Both the position numbers and the translations under genes were made by a program. Below, in pieces: positions 25,143-33,688 of a stretch of DNA of 64,000 nucleotides (position 1 is the first letter of the stretch; each line of letters begins with the position of its first letter). The notes under the pieces are model-generated. The model searched no databases. It saw only the letters and a program-made list of their open reading frames with translations, and had not been told where the DNA came from. The stretch lies in contig CAMUDN010000006.1 in the NCBI GenBank assembly GCA_947087645.1, forward strand, positions 22,540 to 86,539, in the 5' to 3' direction. Source of the DNA: an uncultured Bulleidia sp. GTDB taxonomy: Bacteria > Bacillota_I > Bacilli_A > Erysipelotrichales > Erysipelotrichaceae.

Positions 25143-26057
25143 ATGAATGATATAATTATTATTGGTGCTGGTGCAGCTGGTTTATCAGCAGCTATTTATG
25201 CTCAAAGATCAGGCATGAATGCATTGGTTTTAGAAGGTAATACTTATGGTGGCCAAATTATTAATACAGCTGATATTGAAAATTATCCAGGTATTGCTCA
25301 TATTAGCGGTTTTGAATTTGCTACTAATTTGTATAAACAGGCTATAGCATTAGGAGCTAAAGTACAATATGAAAAAGTAGTAGCAGTAGAAATTGATGCT
25401 GAAGATAAAATTATTAAGACAAATAAAAATATTTATCGTACGAAAGCACTTATTGTTGCAAGTGGTTTAATTAGAAGAAAACTTGGTTTAGCTGATGAAG
25501 AACGTTTAACAGGGCATGGTGTTGGTTATTGTGCAACTTGTGATGGAGCATTTTTTCGTCATCAAGTAGTAGCTGTTAATGGTGGTGGTAATGTTGCTTT
25601 AGAAGATGCACAGTATCTAGCAAATTTATGTTCAAAAGTTTATTTAATTCATCGTCGTCATGAATTTAGAGCCAATCAGGCAGAAATAAATCGTGTTTTA
25701 GCTAAATCTAATATTGAATGTGTTTATGATTCTGTTGTAACTAAACTAAATGGTGCAGAACGTTTAACAAGTATTGAAGTAACAAATAAGAAACAAGAAA
25801 AAAGAATATTGGAAGTGGCAGCTTTATTTGTTGCTATTGGTCAAATTCCAGTAAATGAAATAATGAAAGATATTATTGATTTAGATACAAATGGTTATAT
25901 CATATCTGATGAAAGAGGAATAACCAGTCAGAAAGGTATTTTTGCGGCTGGTGATTGTCGAGTTAAGGAATTAAGACAATTAACAACAGCAGCTGCGGAT
26001 GGTGCTAATGCAGCAACATCTGCTTATGAATATTTACAGTCATTAAAAAAGAGCTAG
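25143..26057 (+). CDS. trxB: Thioredoxin reductase
   Basis: FAD enzyme that uses NADPH to reduce thioredoxin. The 304-residue protein has the FAD motif 'IIGAGAAGLSAAIYA' at the start, the redox pair in 'CATC' (Cys130, Cys133), the NADPH motif 'VAVNGGGNVALEDAQYL' near 145-160 (V-A-V-N-G-G-G, one residue off the usual GGG-D/NSA form), and 'GIFAAGDCR' near the C-terminus. ATG 25143 with GAAAGAGG is preferred over 25122. Ferredoxin/flavodoxin-type reductases look similar, but the CATC motif supports TrxB. A bidirectional terminator follows. Confidence 0.92.
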   Translation: MNDIIIIGAGAAGLSAAIYAQRSGMNALVLEGNTYGGQIINTADIENYPGIAHISGFEFATNLYKQAIALGAKVQYEKVVAVEIDAEDKIIKTNKNIYRTKALIVASGLIRRKLGLADEERLTGHGVGYCATCDGAFFRHQVVAVNGGGNVALEDAQYLANLCSKVYLIHRRHEFRANQAEINRVLAKSNIECVYDSVVTKLNGAERLTSIEVTNKKQEKRILEVAALFVAIGQIPVNEIMKDIIDLDTNGYIISDERGITSQKGIFAAGDCRVKELRQLTTAAADGANAATSAYEYLQSLKKS

Positions 26058-26069
26058 AAGCTCTTTTTT
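26045..26069. terminator. Bidirectional terminator between trxB and the AraC gene
   Basis: AAAAAAGAGCT and AGCTCTTTTTT form a compact perfect hairpin overlapping the trxB stop codon; T runs exist on both strands. Confidence 0.82.
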
Positions 26070-26904
26070 AATAATCAGTTCTTTTATGTTGCTTGCGATA
26101 TTCATTAGGTGCACAACCTATTTCATGTTTAAAAACATAAGTAAAATAGTTTGAACTTGAAAAACCAATAATTGAAGCAATATCGTTAATTGTATGATTG
26201 GTATTAATTAATAGTAATTGAGCTTCTTGAATACGACGTTTATTTAAAAGATGAATAGGTGAAATGCCTTTATATTTTTTAAAAGCATGTACTAAATAAT
26301 ATTTATTCAAATAACTTACTTTACTTAAAGTAGCTAAATCAATTTTTTCTTTAAAATGTTGATTAATATAAGTCTCAATATATGTACATTCTTTAGTTGT
26401 CTTTTTTAAAGTTGAAACAGCAAGTTTGGTATTCGTTTTACGAATCATTTCAATAAGCATGCCTTCAAGTAATGAATTTATCAATTGTTTAGAATATTTA
26501 TCAGACTGATGACTACTAATTTCCACTAATAAACGTTTTAAATAGAAAAGTATCTCTTCTTTATATGGCTGAAAATTATGGACACTGTAATTATCATTGA
26601 AAGAATTATCACCACTAAAATGTAAGCCTTCAATACCAACAACAATATATTCTAGAGGACAATTATTTTTACTTATTTCTGTATGCTCAATATGAGCATT
26701 TACAATAATTAATTCATCAGCACTTATATCAATATATTTACCTTGAATATAAAATTGTCCTTGACCAGAAATAACATAAAAAAGCTCAGCATTGGGATGG
26801 GTGTGTGGAATTGATAACCAATCACCTTCATTTTTAGCATGTGTTACATATAATATTTTTCCTAATAAACGTTTATGTGTTGATTGATTAGAAGTTTTAT
26901 TCAT
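26068..26904 (-). CDS. AraC family transcriptional regulator with cupin sensor
   Basis: A 278-residue regulator. The N-terminal half is a cupin sugar-sensing domain ('IPHTHPNAELFYVISGQGQFYI', read in parts, about 30-55). The C-terminal AraC double HTH covers about 178-278, with 'ATLSKVSYLNKYYLVHAFKKYKGISP' and the signature 'DIASIIGFSSSNYFTYVFKHEIGCAPNEYR' (read in parts). It is transcribed away from the disaccharide ABC operon and is the obvious local activator or repressor of it; the ligand is probably the imported disaccharide or an intermediate, which is inference. Confidence 0.9.
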   Translation of the reverse strand: MNKTSNQSTHKRLLGKILYVTHAKNEGDWLSIPHTHPNAELFYVISGQGQFYIQGKYIDISADELIIVNAHIEHTEISKNNCPLEYIVVGIEGLHFSGDNSFNDNYSVHNFQPYKEEILFYLKRLLVEISSHQSDKYSKQLINSLLEGMLIEMIRKTNTKLAVSTLKKTTKECTYIETYINQHFKEKIDLATLSKVSYLNKYYLVHAFKKYKGISPIHLLNKRRIQEAQLLLINTNHTINDIASIIGFSSSNYFTYVFKHEIGCAPNEYRKQHKRTDY

Positions 26905-27000
26905 AAGTCAATTTTAACATATAGTAAGATATTAAGAAAAATTATGTAAAAAAACGAAAAGAGCAATTTTTCGATAATAAATAGCAATTTATTTAATTTT

Positions 27001-27014
27001 TGAAAGCGTTTTCT
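27001..27014 (+). promoter_or_regulatory. Catabolite-responsive element (cre) before the GNB/LNB operon
   Basis: TGAAAGCGTTTTCT matches the CcpA site consensus TGWAANCGNTNWCA except the last base. It overlaps the -35 region of the -10 at 27020, so CcpA binding would repress the sugar operon when preferred sugars are present. Confidence 0.7.
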
Positions 27015-27019
27015 TTTTA

Positions 27020-27025
27020 TATACT
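27020..27025 (+). promoter_or_regulatory. -10 box of the disaccharide ABC operon
   Basis: TATACT, 38 bases before the substrate-binding protein start. The -35 region is T-rich without a good match, consistent with activation by the AraC protein. Confidence 0.55.
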
Positions 27026-27063
27026 TAAATTAGTAAGGAAATACAATTTAAAGGAGAGAATAT

Positions 27064-28410
27064 ATGAAAAAATTGTTAAAGTTTTCATTAGCTGTCTTAC
27101 TTACAAGTGGTTTAGTCGCTTGTAATAAAAAAGCTCCTGTTGCTGAAAAGAAAGATTTAAAAGGAACAGTTTTAAAAATTTCTGGTTTAGATGGCGGATT
27201 TGGTAAAAAAGGTTGGGAAGCTGTAACACAAGCTTTTGAAAAGAAAGAAGGTGTTAAAGTTGAATTACGTTTGGAAAAAAATATTGCGGATATCTTACGC
27301 TCCGAAGTCCAAGCTGGTACTTACCCTGATTTGATCTATTTATCAGTAGGTTCTAAAGGTGGTTTAACGGATACGATGATTGCCGAAAAAGCATTAACAG
27401 AAATAAGTGATGTTTTAGAACAAAATGTTAATGGTGAGAAGACAAAAGTAGCAGATAAATTATTACCTGGTATTGCTGATGGCTTAGCAACTAAACCATA
27501 TGCTGATGGTAAATTATATTTAGCACCAATCAATTATGGTCCATGTGGTTTATTCTATAATGCTGGTTTATTTAAAGAAAATGGTTGGGAAGTACCTAAA
27601 ACGTGGGATGAAATGTGGACTTTAGCCGAAAAAGCAAAGGCTAAAAATATTGCTTTATTTACTTATCCAACAACCGGTTATTTTGATGCCTTCTTTTCAG
27701 CATTATTAAATGAAACGGTTGGTCCTGAAACATATACTAAATTAATGTCATATGATGTTGAAGCATGGCAAAAACCAGGTGTTAAGAAAGCATTTGAAAT
27801 TGTTGGTAAATTAGCTAAATATGTTGAATCAACAACAGTTGCTAATGCTAATGGTGATAATTTTAAAAAGAATCAACAATTAGTATTAGATAATAAAGCA
27901 TTATTCATTCCAAATGGTACGTGGTTACCAGCTGAAATGAAAGAAGCACCAAGAAAAGATGGATTTAAGTGGGGCTTTACATCATTACCTAAAGTTGATG
28001 CTAAAGGAGATTCTTATTCAACATCGTTTACGGAACAGGTATTTATACCAAAAGGTGCTAAAAATGTTGATGCTGCTAAATTATTCATTACTTATTTGTA
28101 TTCTGATGAAGCAGCTAAATTATTCTATGAAAATAGTGGAGCTGTAATGCCAATTAAGAAAGCTTCTTCTTTAATTAAGGCAGATGATGAAAATGCATTA
28201 TATTATACAATCTATGATAATGGGGCTAAGCCTAATGCTGTCGGCTTTAAAGCAATGGATAAAAATGTTGAAGGAGTTAGCGTTGCGGATGCTAATACTG
28301 GGGTTTTATATTCAACAGTAAATTCAATTGTAAATGGTTCAAAGACAGTTGATGAATGGTATAATGCTACATTAGATGCCGTTAAGAAAATTGCGGCTGC
28401 AAATAAATAA
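27064..28410 (+). CDS. Sugar ABC transporter substrate-binding lipoprotein (GNB/LNB type)
   Basis: A 448-residue family 1 extracellular solute-binding protein. The signal peptide ends in lipobox 'GLVAC', Cys20 being the lipidated residue, so it is tethered outside the membrane. The mature part shows family features: 'FEKKEGVKVELRLEKNI', 'PDLIYLSVGSK', 'GPCGLFYNAGLFKENGWEVPKTWDEM' (read in parts), and 'FITYLYSDEAAKLF'. The permeases, ATPase and GH112 phosphorylase downstream suggest lacto-N-biose/galacto-N-biose as cargo, comparable to GltA of Bifidobacterium. RBS AAAGGAGAG. First gene of the operon. Confidence 0.9.
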   Translation: MKKLLKFSLAVLLTSGLVACNKKAPVAEKKDLKGTVLKISGLDGGFGKKGWEAVTQAFEKKEGVKVELRLEKNIADILRSEVQAGTYPDLIYLSVGSKGGLTDTMIAEKALTEISDVLEQNVNGEKTKVADKLLPGIADGLATKPYADGKLYLAPINYGPCGLFYNAGLFKENGWEVPKTWDEMWTLAEKAKAKNIALFTYPTTGYFDAFFSALLNETVGPETYTKLMSYDVEAWQKPGVKKAFEIVGKLAKYVESTTVANANGDNFKKNQQLVLDNKALFIPNGTWLPAEMKEAPRKDGFKWGFTSLPKVDAKGDSYSTSFTEQVFIPKGAKNVDAAKLFITYLYSDEAAKLFYENSGAVMPIKKASSLIKADDENALYYTIYDNGAKPNAVGFKAMDKNVEGVSVADANTGVLYSTVNSIVNGSKTVDEWYNATLDAVKKIAAANK

Positions 28411-28430
28411 GCAAGTAATTATAGTTTGTT

Positions 28431-28465
28431 TCAAAATAACGATGGTTTAGCCATCGTTATTTTGA
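28431..28465 (+). repeat. Perfect intercistronic hairpin between binding protein and permeases
   Basis: TCAAAATAACGATGG (28431-28445) and CCATCGTTATTTTGA (28451-28465) with loop TTTAG: 15 perfect base pairs. It starts 20 bases after the binding-protein stop and ends just before AAGGGGG of the first permease. It may act as a weak terminator or protect the upstream mRNA, giving more binding protein than permease. Confidence 0.7.
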
Positions 28466-28479
28466 AAAAGGGGGTATAT

Positions 28480-29373
28480 ATGAAAAAAAATACAGCTAAA
28501 AAAATATTTATTTTAACTTGTCTTATGCCGGCAATTATTTTATTTGTTTTATTTATGCTTTATCCAACGATAAATGTTTTTATCATGTCTTTATTTAGAT
28601 GGGGTGGTTTAAGTGCACATAAAACTTTTATCGGTTTACAAAATTTTTTAGTTTTAATAAAAGACATGCATTTTATTAGAGCATTACAAAATACTATTTT
28701 AATTATTGTTTTAGTAACGGTTGTAACGATGGCATTGGCAATTATTTTTGCAGCAATATTAGTACGTGAAAAAATTCATGGTCAGAATTTATTTCGCATT
28801 ATTTTTTATATTCCTAATATTCTTTCAATTGTTGTTATTTCCGCTATTTTTAGTGCTATTTATGATCCATCGAGTAATGGTTTATTAAATACTATTTTAT
28901 CTTTTTTCAGTGGTAATAAAGATACCATTAAATTTTTAGGTGATCCTAATTTAGTTGTGTATGCGGTTATTTTTGCCTTAATTTGGCAAGCTATTGGTTA
29001 TTACATGGTGATGTATATGGCAAGTATGTGTACTATTCCCGAACATTTGTATGAGGCCGCTTCATTAGAAGGAGCAAGTAAATGGCAACAATTCTTTATG
29101 ATTACGATTCCAATGGTTTGGGATAATATTCGTACTACTTTAACTTTTTTTGTGATTTCAACAATTAATTTAAGTTTTCTTTTAGTCCAAATCATGACAG
29201 GTGGAGGACCAGATGGAGCAAGTGAGACAGTATTAAGTTATATGTATCAACAAGCTTATAATCGGGCTAGCTATGGTTATGGTATGGCTATTGGTACAGT
29301 TGTTTTTGTATTATCTTTTGCTCTTTCATGGGCAATTAATCGTGTTACGGAACGGAAAGGTATAGAAAGATAA
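28480..29373 (+). CDS. Sugar ABC transporter permease, first subunit
   Basis: A 297-residue inner-membrane permease of the MalF/UgpA type with six membrane segments. The EAA loop that docks the ATPase is visible as 'EAASLEGASKWQQFFMITIP' near 185-204. ATG 28480 follows AAGGGGG; an upstream in-frame ATG would lie in the intercistronic hairpin. Partner of the next permease, 5 bases downstream. Confidence 0.93.
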   Translation: MKKNTAKKIFILTCLMPAIILFVLFMLYPTINVFIMSLFRWGGLSAHKTFIGLQNFLVLIKDMHFIRALQNTILIIVLVTVVTMALAIIFAAILVREKIHGQNLFRIIFYIPNILSIVVISAIFSAIYDPSSNGLLNTILSFFSGNKDTIKFLGDPNLVVYAVIFALIWQAIGYYMVMYMASMCTIPEHLYEAASLEGASKWQQFFMITIPMVWDNIRTTLTFFVISTINLSFLLVQIMTGGGPDGASETVLSYMYQQAYNRASYGYGMAIGTVVFVLSFALSWAINRVTERKGIER

Positions 29374-29378
29374 AGACG

Positions 29379-30233
29379 ATGAAAAAAATATCACTTTATA
29401 AATTATTTGTTTATGTGGCACTGATATCCTTAGCTATTTCCATTATTATTCCAGTATCATGGGTTTTCTTAGCTTCGATTAAGACTAATGCTGAATTTTA
29501 TGCTAATCCATGGGCTTTACCAAAAACGATAAATTTACAAAATTTTGTTGTAGCATTTATTAATGCTCATGTTGGAGAATATATTTTTAATTCAATTATG
29601 GTTACAACTTTAGCATTGGTTATTTTGTTGATTGTATCTTTACCTTGTTCTTATGTTTTAGCACGTTTTGATTTTAAAGGTCGTAAATTTTTAAATTTAT
29701 TATTCATGGCTGGTTTATTTATAAATGTTAATTATATTGTCGTACCTATTTTCTTAATGTTGATTGGTTGGGATCGTTTTTTAGAAATCCATTTGTTTTT
29801 AAATAATCGCTTTGTATTAGCTCTTGTTTATGCTGCAACAGCTATTCCTTTTACGGTATATTTATTAGCAAGTTATTTTCGCTCTCTTCCAAAAGAATAT
29901 GAAGAAGCTGCCGAGATAGATGGTTGTGGTTATTTTAAAACAATGATTATGATTATGTTTCGCATGGCTAAACCAAGTATTATTACAGTTATTTTATTTA
30001 ATTTTTTGGCTTTTTGGAATGAATATATTATTTCTTTAACATTGGTTCAAACAAAAGAATTAAAAACACTACCAGTTGGTTTACAAAATTTAATGGCAAG
30101 TCAAAAAGCAGCGACTAATTATGGCCCTATGTATGCTGGATTAGTGTTGGTCATGTTACCGACTTTAATTTTATATATTTTAGTACAAAAGAAATTAACG
30201 CAAGGCATGGTTCTTGGCGGTTTGAAAGATTAG
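29379..30233 (+). CDS. Sugar ABC transporter permease, second subunit
   Basis: A 284-residue permease of the MalG/UgpE type with six membrane segments. EAA loop 'EEAAEIDGCGYFKTMIMIM' near 174-192, and the typical C-terminus 'QKKLTQGMVLGGLKD'. Only 5 bases separate it from the first permease. The ribosome site AAAGACG is weak, so translation may depend on coupling. Confidence 0.93.
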   Translation: MKKISLYKLFVYVALISLAISIIIPVSWVFLASIKTNAEFYANPWALPKTINLQNFVVAFINAHVGEYIFNSIMVTTLALVILLIVSLPCSYVLARFDFKGRKFLNLLFMAGLFINVNYIVVPIFLMLIGWDRFLEIHLFLNNRFVLALVYAATAIPFTVYLLASYFRSLPKEYEEAAEIDGCGYFKTMIMIMFRMAKPSIITVILFNFLAFWNEYIISLTLVQTKELKTLPVGLQNLMASQKAATNYGPMYAGLVLVMLPTLILYILVQKKLTQGMVLGGLKD

Positions 30234-30242
30234 GTGATGTAA

Positions 30243-30410
30243 ATGAAGCGAAAAGCAAAATCAATATGTATGTTTCTCTTATTTGTTGTGGGTATTATTT
30301 TAGTTATTTATGGGCAAAAAACAGTTGGTTATTTTCATTTATTTCTACAGATTATAGGTTTAATAATAATGCTTACCGTTTTAGGTATCTACAATAAGCA
30401 ATATGAATAG
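30243..30410 (+). CDS. Small 55-aa membrane protein of the sugar operon (DUF6903-like)
   Basis: A 55-residue protein with two membrane helices (about 8-23 and 33-49) separated by 'YGQKTVGYFHLFL' and ending 'GIYNKQYE'. Small proteins with the same 'GQ+TVGY' centre and 'YN+KY' end recur between permease and phosphorylase genes of GNB/LNB-type operons; I recall them as DUF6903, unverified. The ribosome site AGGTGAT lies 9 bases after the permease stop. The ATPase gene begins 8 bases downstream. It may stabilise or tune the importer; that is inference. Confidence 0.78.
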   Translation: MKRKAKSICMFLLFVVGIILVIYGQKTVGYFHLFLQIIGLIIMLTVLGIYNKQYE

Positions 30411-30418
30411 GAGGAAAT

Positions 30419-31510
30419 ATGGCTAATTTATTACTTAAGAATATTAATAAAATTTATGATCATCAAGTTCAAGCAGTATTTGATTTTAATCTTGAAATTA
30501 AAGATCAAGAATTTATTGTTTTCGTTGGGCCTAGTGGTTGTGGCAAATCAACAACTTTAAGAATGATTGCTGGCTTAGAAGATATTAGTTCAGGGGAATT
30601 ATTTATTGATGGTCAAAAAATGAATGATGTTGCTCCTAAAGATCGTGAAATAGCGATGGTTTTTCAATCATATGCTTTATATCCTTTTATGTCTGTTTAT
30701 GAAAATATGGCATTTGGCTTAAAAATTCGAAAGATAGCTCAAAAAGAAATTGATGAACGGGTTCATAAAGTAGCTAAAGCATTAGCTATTGAAGAGTATT
30801 TAGATCGTAAGCCAAAGGCTTTATCAGGTGGTCAGAGACAAAGAGTTGCTCTTGGTAGAGCAATTGTAAGGCATGCAAAAGTTTTTTTAATGGATGAACC
30901 ATTAAGTAATTTAGATGCTAAGTTACGTGTCCAAATGCGTTCGGAAATTATTCGTCTACATGAGAGAATCAAAGCAACAACAATATATGTTACCCATGAC
31001 CAAACAGAAGCAATGACAATGGCTAGTCGGATAGTCATTATGAAAGATGGATATATTCAACAAATAGGTACGCCAAAAGAAATTTATAATAAGCCAAAGA
31101 ATATGTTTGTGGCTGGCTTTATTGGTTCACCAGCAACTAATTTTGTGAAAGGAATATATACCAAAGGACATTTTAAAGTTGGTGAATTGAATATTAAATT
31201 GCCAGAACAATTTCTTTCTGATTTAGAAAGTTATGAAAATAAGGAAATTGTTCTAGGGATTAGGCCAGAAGATTTACATGGTGAAGATATTGTTGGTGAA
31301 ACATATCCAAGTGCAGTCTTTGATTTTATGGTTGATATTAAAGAATTACTTGGTCATGAATTTATTTTACATGGTAAAATTGCTGGTCAAGAAATACAAG
31401 CTAAAGTTAATGCTCGTAATGAAGCACAAGTACATTCCATTATTCGTTTATCAATGGATTTAGATAAGATTCATCTATTTGATGAAAAAACAGGTGAGTG
31501 TATTAGTTAG
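30419..31510 (+). CDS. msmK: Sugar ABC transporter ATP-binding protein (MsmK/UgpC type)
   Basis: A 363-residue ATPase that powers the importer. Walker A 'GPSGCGKST' at 37-45, signature 'LSGGQRQRVALGRAI', Walker B 'VFLMDEPLSNLDAKLR' and switch His in 'TIYVTHDQTEAMTM'. The C-terminal 120 residues are an OB-type MalK regulatory domain ('VLGIRPEDLH'). RBS AGGAGG. Many gut Firmicutes use one shared ATPase; here it is encoded in the operon, so a dedicated one is likely. Symbol is by family. Confidence 0.92.
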   Translation: MANLLLKNINKIYDHQVQAVFDFNLEIKDQEFIVFVGPSGCGKSTTLRMIAGLEDISSGELFIDGQKMNDVAPKDREIAMVFQSYALYPFMSVYENMAFGLKIRKIAQKEIDERVHKVAKALAIEEYLDRKPKALSGGQRQRVALGRAIVRHAKVFLMDEPLSNLDAKLRVQMRSEIIRLHERIKATTIYVTHDQTEAMTMASRIVIMKDGYIQQIGTPKEIYNKPKNMFVAGFIGSPATNFVKGIYTKGHFKVGELNIKLPEQFLSDLESYENKEIVLGIRPEDLHGEDIVGETYPSAVFDFMVDIKELLGHEFILHGKIAGQEIQAKVNARNEAQVHSIIRLSMDLDKIHLFDEKTGECIS

Positions 31511-31522
31511 GAGGAAGATAAA

Positions 31523-33688
31523 ATGAGTTATGGTAAAGTTACAATACCGACAGATATTGATGTTGTTGAAGATACAATAAAGATTATTCAGCAATGGAAA
31601 GCGGATGCTATTCGTGATTGTGATGGTACAAGTATGCCTGAAGAATTAAGAAAAATGGATATTAAGCAATATGCGACTTACTATACGACAAGAAAAGATA
31701 ATGAATGGGCAAAAAAACATCCTGATGAATTACAACAAATGTATCTTATGACGGACTTTGTAACAGCATATACAACAAGTTTAAAAATTAAAATAATGGC
31801 CCATTTTTATCAAAAAGAATTAAAACCTAATTATCAATTAGATCTTCATCGTTGGTGGGAAGTTATTGATCGAACTATTGATAAAGTTATTGATAATTGG
31901 CACTATGATATAGAAACACAAGAAGTAGTGATCGATGAAACAATTCCTTTTCATGCTTATACGGTAAGTTTTTTGGCTTTTGTTATTTGGGATCCTGTAC
32001 ATATGTATAATTCTTTAACAAATGATTGGCAAAATGAAGAGCATCAAATGACTTTAGATGTTCGTTTACCTTTAACACAAGAACATGTTTTAAATAAATT
32101 AAAGCAATTTTGTAAGACAAGAACAGATGTTAATGTTATTCGCTTTACAACTTTTTTTCACCAGTTTACTTTACAGTTTGATGAATTTGCAAGAGAAAAA
32201 TTTGTTGATTGGTATGGCTATAGTGCTTCTGTTTCACCTTACATATTAGAACAGTTTGAAAAAGAAGTTGGTTATAAATTTCGACCTGAATTTATTATTA
32301 ATAAAGGTTTTCATAATAGTCAATTTTGTATTCCAAGTAAAGAATATAAAGATTTTATTGATTTTCAGCAAAGAGAAGTTTCTAAATTGGCTAAAAAAAT
32401 GGTTGATATTTGTCATCAATATGGTAAAGAAGCAATGATGTTTTTAGGTGATCATTGGATTGGTACGGAACCATTTGGTAAATATTTTGCTAATATTGGT
32501 TTGGATGCTGTAGTTGGTAGTGTAGGATCAGGCTCAACTTTGCGTTTAATTTCGGATATTAAAGGTGTTAAATATACAGAAGGTCGTTTTTTACCTTACT
32601 TTTTTCCAGATGTATTTTGCGAAGGTGGTGATCCGTTAAAAGAAGCAAAAATTAATTGGGTAACAGCTAGAAGAGCTATTTTACGTAGTCCATTAGATCG
32701 TATTGGTTATGGTGGCTATTTAAAGTTAGCTTTAAAATTTCCTAAATTTATTGATTATGTTGCACAAGTTTGTGATGAATTTAGAGAATTATATGCTCAT
32801 ATTGCTAAACAAAGTCCCCATAATTTATTACAAATTGCTATTATCAATAGTTATGGTGAATTAAGAAGATGGGGTACACATCTTGTTCATCATGCTATAT
32901 GGTATAAACAGATTTATTCTTATACGGGTGTTTTAGAAGCTCTTAGTGGTTTCCCTTTTGCTATTAAATTTATTAGTTTTGATGAATTAAGAAATGATGA
33001 TAAGATACTTGATAATATTGATGTCGTTTTAAATTATGGCAGTGCTTATACAAGCTTCAGTGGTGGTGATGAATTTGATGAAATAGTTATTACTCGTTTA
33101 CGTAAATATGTATATAACGGTGGTGCTTTGATAGGTATTGGTGAGCCAAGTGCATGTGCTAAAAATGGTAAATTTTTTACTTTATATGATGTATTAGGTG
33201 TAGATAAAGAATTAGATTTTACTTTACATAGTGATAAATATAATTGGCAATGTCATGATCATTTTATAAGTGAACAATTAGAGCATGAAAATTGGGGCGA
33301 AAATATTAATAGCGTATATGCTTTAGCGGGAACAACAGTTATTAAACAAAAAGATTTATCAGTTAATTTAGCAGTTAATGAATATGGTAAAGGAAGAGGC
33401 GTATATATTAATGGTTTACCTTTCAGTTTTGAAAATGCTCGGCTTTTATATCGAGCTATCTTTTATGCATGTCATAAGGAAAAAATGATGTATCAATGGT
33501 ATTCAGAAAACTATAATGTTGAAGTTAATTATTATCCGGCGACTAATAGTTATTGTGTCGTTAATAATACTTATGAAAAGCAAGATACAATTATTTATGA
33601 TGGTGATGGTAAGCAATCTTCCTTATCTTTAAAAGAAAATGAAATTAAATGGTTTAATTGGCATAAAAAACAAAAAGGTGATGCATAA
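31523..33688 (+). CDS. lnpA: 1,3-beta-galactosyl-N-acetylhexosamine phosphorylase (GH112)
   Basis: Cleaves lacto-N-biose and/or galacto-N-biose with phosphate to galactose-1-phosphate and GlcNAc/GalNAc in the cytoplasm. The 721-residue protein follows the Bifidobacterium longum enzyme closely along its length: 'WKADAIRDCDGT', 'YTVSFLAFVIWDPVHMYN', 'DVNVIRFTTFFHQFTLQFDE', 'MMFLGDHWIGTEPF' (Asp310 in place of catalytic Asp313), 'VKYTEGRFLPYFFPD' and 'YGKGRGVYINGLPFS'. The enzyme's preference between the two disaccharides cannot be read. RBS AGGAGG. The stop overlaps the galE start (TAATG). Confidence 0.95.
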   Translation: MSYGKVTIPTDIDVVEDTIKIIQQWKADAIRDCDGTSMPEELRKMDIKQYATYYTTRKDNEWAKKHPDELQQMYLMTDFVTAYTTSLKIKIMAHFYQKELKPNYQLDLHRWWEVIDRTIDKVIDNWHYDIETQEVVIDETIPFHAYTVSFLAFVIWDPVHMYNSLTNDWQNEEHQMTLDVRLPLTQEHVLNKLKQFCKTRTDVNVIRFTTFFHQFTLQFDEFAREKFVDWYGYSASVSPYILEQFEKEVGYKFRPEFIINKGFHNSQFCIPSKEYKDFIDFQQREVSKLAKKMVDICHQYGKEAMMFLGDHWIGTEPFGKYFANIGLDAVVGSVGSGSTLRLISDIKGVKYTEGRFLPYFFPDVFCEGGDPLKEAKINWVTARRAILRSPLDRIGYGGYLKLALKFPKFIDYVAQVCDEFRELYAHIAKQSPHNLLQIAIINSYGELRRWGTHLVHHAIWYKQIYSYTGVLEALSGFPFAIKFISFDELRNDDKILDNIDVVLNYGSAYTSFSGGDEFDEIVITRLRKYVYNGGALIGIGEPSACAKNGKFFTLYDVLGVDKELDFTLHSDKYNWQCHDHFISEQLEHENWGENINSVYALAGTTVIKQKDLSVNLAVNEYGKGRGVYINGLPFSFENARLLYRAIFYACHKEKMMYQWYSENYNVEVNYYPATNSYCVVNNTYEKQDTIIYDGDGKQSSLSLKENEIKWFNWHKKQKGDA

